From positions 8,246,001 through 8,310,000 of the forward strand of contig NC_051124.1 of NCBI RefSeq assembly GCF_014839805.1: a DNA stretch of 64,000 nt, given 5' to 3'. The position numbers and the translations under genes were made by a program. Shown here piece after piece: positions 60,715 through 64,000 of the stretch. The notes beneath the pieces are model-generated. The model saw only the letters and a program-made list of their open reading frames with translations. It had not been told where the DNA came from and made no database searches. The DNA is from Manduca sexta. Its lineage: Eukaryota; Arthropoda; Insecta; Lepidoptera; Sphingidae. The stretch's first letter is position 1; each line of letters starts with the position of its first letter.

Positions 60715-60941
60715 GGATGGATGTTTGTTAATCTTTTACACTAAAACTACTGAACGGATAGCAGTACAGGAAAATTAATAAAGTCTTCAAGCTGTCGAGT
60801 TTCGTGGAGTCCCGTCTCTCTCGGGAACTATAAGTATGTTTATCAGGATATCAGAATTATCCATTCAAGCTACAAATGTTTATCTTTAATATTGCAATAC
60901 TTCATAGGCACAATATTAAAACTAAAATTTCATCTTTGCAG
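60715..60941. other. Spacer between inverted copies, end of intron 3
   Basis: Starts with a repeat fragment (ggatggatgtttgttaatct, then aaaactactgaacggat). The reverse complement of the latter's core is at 58580-58605, outside the other end of the inverted copy. It ends with the exon 4 acceptor (catctttgcag). Confidence 0.6.
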
Positions 60942-63349
60942 ACTACTTCTGATGAATCTTGCATAGACGACGATAGGATCTTGGATAAAGCTTGCTCACT
61001 AGGTTTTGTACTTCATGCATCTACAGAATCTCAAAATCCTCAGAAAAACAACTCATTAATAGAACGTAAACCCTTATCTAACAAAAACATTGAGCAGTCT
61101 TCATATGTAAAAACTTCATTAATTAGTAATGATAGTGTTTTGAGTCACATAAGTAATTCACCCTGTGATACTTTTGCTGTGGACATAAAATTTTAAAACC
61201 TGCATCCTCACGGGCACATAAAACAAACAATGTTGTGTCGGAAGACAATTCAGATGTCGATATTAATAATGATGCCCAAGAAGAAAACCTTACAAATGAT
61301 GATATTATAATACCAAAGCAACAACCCAAAAGCAAACGTGTTATTCGTGATAGAGACTACTGTTTTTTCTGCGAAGGTTTAGTTTTAAACTTTGCAAGAC
61401 ATTTAACTAGACATCACGTGTATGAACCTGAAGTCCAAAAATTTTATCGAAATCCAAAAAGTCAGGAGAGAAAAGAACTTATCATGGAACTACGGAAAAA
61501 GGAAATTTTATTCAAAATTCAGTAGAGGTAACCAAGCCCATGCGGAAACACAAATTTACGGACTATTTGCCGTGTACAAACTGCTTGGGATTTTACTCAA
61601 AGAAGCTTTTATGGAAACATAAGAAAAAATGCTCAAAAAATTCTGATAAAACAAATAAAAATGTACAGTCCGAAGCTCAAAATCTATTATTGAGACATTT
61701 AAAAATAGATGAAAAACTCAAAGACAGTGTATTTCTTCGAATGAGAGCCGATAAAACATCGCTTGTCGCTAAATCGGATGTCCTTATATGTGCTTTTGGA
61801 TCTCAATACTTGAAAACCCATAGAGAAAAACATTTTGTAAATGTAATTTCTCGAAAAATGAGGGAATTAGCAAAATTATTACAAGAAATTAAAAAGATTA
61901 ATCCCGCCATAAAAGATTTATTTGACGCACTGAGGCCGAAAAACTACGACATCATTGTAGCAGCCACAAAAGTTGTGGGAAAATATGACTCTGAAAAAGA
62001 TAGATATGAATCACCTACATTTGCTATGAACATTTCCACTAGCATTAAACAATGCTGCAATATAGCAATTCTATTTGCATTGAAGAAACAAGGACCTTAC
62101 ATGGATATAAACACTGCAGAAGTAGAGGCAGACCTAAAAACACTAATACAAATTTTAGATTCAAATTGGAAATTTGATGTATCCAGCCAAGCAGCATCAG
62201 ATTTAAACACTAATAAATGGAATAAAGTAACTATAGTGCCGTTGGCGAATGACTTAAAAATCCTAAAAGAATACCTCGAAAAAATCCGAAGAAGCTGCCA
62301 ATAAAATCAAAGAAGGTTCATTTAACGTTTCGACTTATACACAATTATTAGAGACTGTATATTGCAGGGTTTTGCTACTTAACAGGCGTAGGCCTGAGAA
62401 CTTCAAAGAATTAAAGTTCACGACTATTTGGAATCAGATAATGATTCTGATAAGTACGAAGAATTCGACCGGGCTCTTACTGTGTCGGAAAGGGTCTTAG
62501 TACAAAAATTTAAAAGACTAGTCATTAGAGGAAAGCGTGGTCGGGGAGTTCCTGTTTTATTTAATAAGGAGGTTCAAGAGGACATTAAATTACTGCTCTC
62601 GAAGAGAAACATATTTGTTTCTACATCAAACCGATTTCTATTTGGTAACCCGGGATTTGAAAACACCATATATGGGTATAAAGTATTAGAAAGGCATGCG
62701 AGGCTATCTGGAGCAAAAAACCCAAAAGCAATTTCGTCTACAAGGCTTAGAAAACATTTGGCCACTTTATCACAAATATTCAGTATGTCTGAAAATGATA
62801 TGGAGCAATTAGCTACATTTATGGGCCATACAAATGACGTGCACAAAAAATCATACCGGCTACCGGATGACGTTTACCAAACTGCCAAGATATCGAAACT
62901 CCTTATCCTTATGGAAGATGGGAAAGCAGACGCTTTCAGAGGTAAATCCCTGGATGAGATTGAACTAGATTTAAATGAACAATTAGATGAAGGGATGACA
63001 GAAAATGATTTTATTTTAGATTATGACGTGGAATCGCTTAAGTGCGCGCAAGATATTACAGACGGAAATAATTTACCACCACCATTACTACCACCTCAGC
63101 CAGGACCATCTGGTCTTCAAACGATAACTTCAGAGTCTAACCATGTTAAGAAAGGGAAAAGAGGACTCTAATACCGTGGACTGCAGAACAAAAAGTTTGC
63201 AATTCATTTTTAAATATCATATAAAAAATAAACAACCACCTAAAAGGCATGAATGCGAGGCTCTTAAAGATAAGCATCCAGACCTCCTGAATAATAAGGA
63301 TTGGCTTAAAATAAAAGTATTTATACAAAATACTTACACTAAGAAATGA
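60942..63349 (+). CDS. Recombinase gene exon 4 (large terminal exon, frameshifted)
   Basis: Opens in phase 0 with TTSDESCIDDDRILDKACSL. Reading frames then run 60942-61196, ~61197-61525, 61540-62304, ~62305-62412, 62413-63171 and 63143-63349, ending at TGA 63347-63349 after KVFIQNTYTKK. The order of domains is uninterrupted when read across the breaks. The tyrosine, GH and arginine motifs are all present. Confidence 0.8.
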
Positions 63350-64000
63350 TACTTCCAAAATTTGCTTTTTAGGTTCAGTTCCTAAAAAAATATCATTTTT
63401 GTTTTCTTTCATTGTATGAAACAAATACTCATTTACAGTATTGAATAATTATCATTTAACCCTGGTAACGTCTAGGGGTATGTTTAAGCTTTTAATTGTT
63501 TTCTTTTTGCATTTTATTTCATCTTCTTTTAATTTAAAATACATTGTGTGAATATCTTTTACAATTAATATTTATCTTAATTACTGATTCAAGCTATATG
63601 GTATTTCGAGTAATAATTAATATAATAATAAAACTACATACTTTTCTTTTTCTTTTTGCCAATTAACTCATTTTAATTCATATTAAATAACGAATAGGCA
63701 ACCATAAATTAAGAACGATTGAACAACTGATATATTTAATCTAAGCAAATGAATGTAATCTAACGAAATAAATCACATAGTCTTGAAAACTTGTACAACG
63801 CTAATTTAGGTATCTTGCTAAACATACTAAAAGTCCCTAGAGTAACGGGGAAGTCCACAAGACTACACGATTTATTTGGTAATTTTTCAGCAAAATTTTC
63901 CTAGGCTATAATGCGTTAGAGACAGCAGATTGAGATTGATTTAATTGAGGCATAGTCTAACTATAGGCCTTTTATTAATCTTATGTAACATTTACTGGAT
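63350..64000. other. 3' flank of the recombinase locus, no gene seen
   Basis: AT-rich, possibly 3' UTR up to about 63560. No terminal inverted repeat matching the 56156 end was seen. Confidence 0.4.

Larger units (their letters stand above)
56686..63349 (+). pseudogene. Crypton-type zinc-finger tyrosine recombinase gene, four exons, frameshifted
   Basis: Exons 56686-56719, 57593-57663, 58077-58145 and 60942-63349 join in frame with GT-AG borders. The protein starts MKRSARILKLA, followed by an acidic, serine-rich region. A C2H2 finger (CFFCEGLVLNFARHLTRHH) and a C2HC finger (CTNCLGFYSKKLLWKHKKKC) come next. The C-terminal tyrosine-recombinase domain has LNRRRPENF (first arginine box), RGKRGRGVPVL (beta-hairpin lysine), STRLRKHLAT (second arginine box, with T in place of the usual H) and FMGHTNDVHKKSYR (GH and nucleophilic tyrosine at 62854-62856). 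Exon 4 has frame breaks near 61190, 61495, 62283, 62413 and 63160, so it reads as a pseudogene unless these are sequence errors. Crypton-like recombinases move DNA by tyrosine-mediated cut and rejoin. Intron 3 contains an inverted second copy. Confidence 0.8.

Noticed and set aside
62574..62846. 90-codon minus-strand frame
   Set aside because: Antisense shadow of the recombinase domain in exon 4.
58606..63340. Reading the inverted pair as terminal inverted repeats of one large DNA transposon
   Set aside because: The arms contain coding sequence of the recombinase itself, one arm is truncated, and tyrosine-recombinase elements do not use such ends.
1..64000. CRISPR array, rRNA, or bacterial or viral gene clusters
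   Set aside because: No regularly spaced direct repeats, no rRNA-like conserved stretch, and gene structure is spliced eukaryotic throughout.

Overview
The window looks like AT-rich nuclear DNA from an insect, most likely a moth or butterfly. Three things point that way. The one clear host gene is a twelve-exon long-chain acyl-CoA synthetase whose wording resembles, from memory, the insect ACSL group. The non-coding DNA is full of short repeat families of lepidopteran style: tRNA-headed SINEs, a family ending in a 'gcgagaaaaagctagtt'-type tail, and small foldback elements. Genes are split by long introns and wide gaps. There is no bacterial operon structure, rRNA or CRISPR array.

Layout. 1-4300: repeat-bearing DNA upstream of, or in the 5' intron of, the ACSL gene. 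It holds a tRNA-derived SINE, a diverged ~200 bp duplication, and a likely terminal exon of an unidentified minus-strand gene (2885-3331). 4301-16330: twelve in-frame ACSL exons (632 codons plus stop) covering the adenylate-forming enzyme except its N-terminal anchor region. 16331-22650: 3' UTR and intergenic DNA. 22660-23137: a GC-rich island ending in a short ATG exon with a consensus splice donor, probably the start of a gene whose remaining exons lie beyond the window. 23.1-48.3 kb: mostly repeats and unassigned AT-rich DNA, with a microRNA-like hairpin and a foldback element. 48.3-48.6 kb: a second GC-rich 5'-exon-like island. 50.2-51.5 kb: nested repeats and perfect hairpins, plus an unexplained 107-codon reading frame.

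56.1-63.35 kb is the most interesting region. It holds a four-exon gene for a zinc-finger tyrosine recombinase of Crypton type. Exons 1-3 (56686-58145) splice in frame to a large fourth exon (60942 to about 63349). A second, inverted copy of most of exon 4 (58606-60714, minus strand) sits inside intron 3, so the locus forms a ~4.7 kb imperfect palindrome with a 482 bp spacer. Each copy carries different lesions. Several in the plus copy are one- to three-base contractions of A runs, so decay and assembly error both need considering. Intron 1 also contains a separate 96-codon cysteine-rich reading frame. I know of no described system that combines these features, but the recombinase domain itself belongs to a known family.

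Working together: the ACSL gene is ordinary lipid metabolism (fatty acid activation). The recombinase locus is a mobile element or a recently active relative of one. The two are not functionally linked by anything visible.
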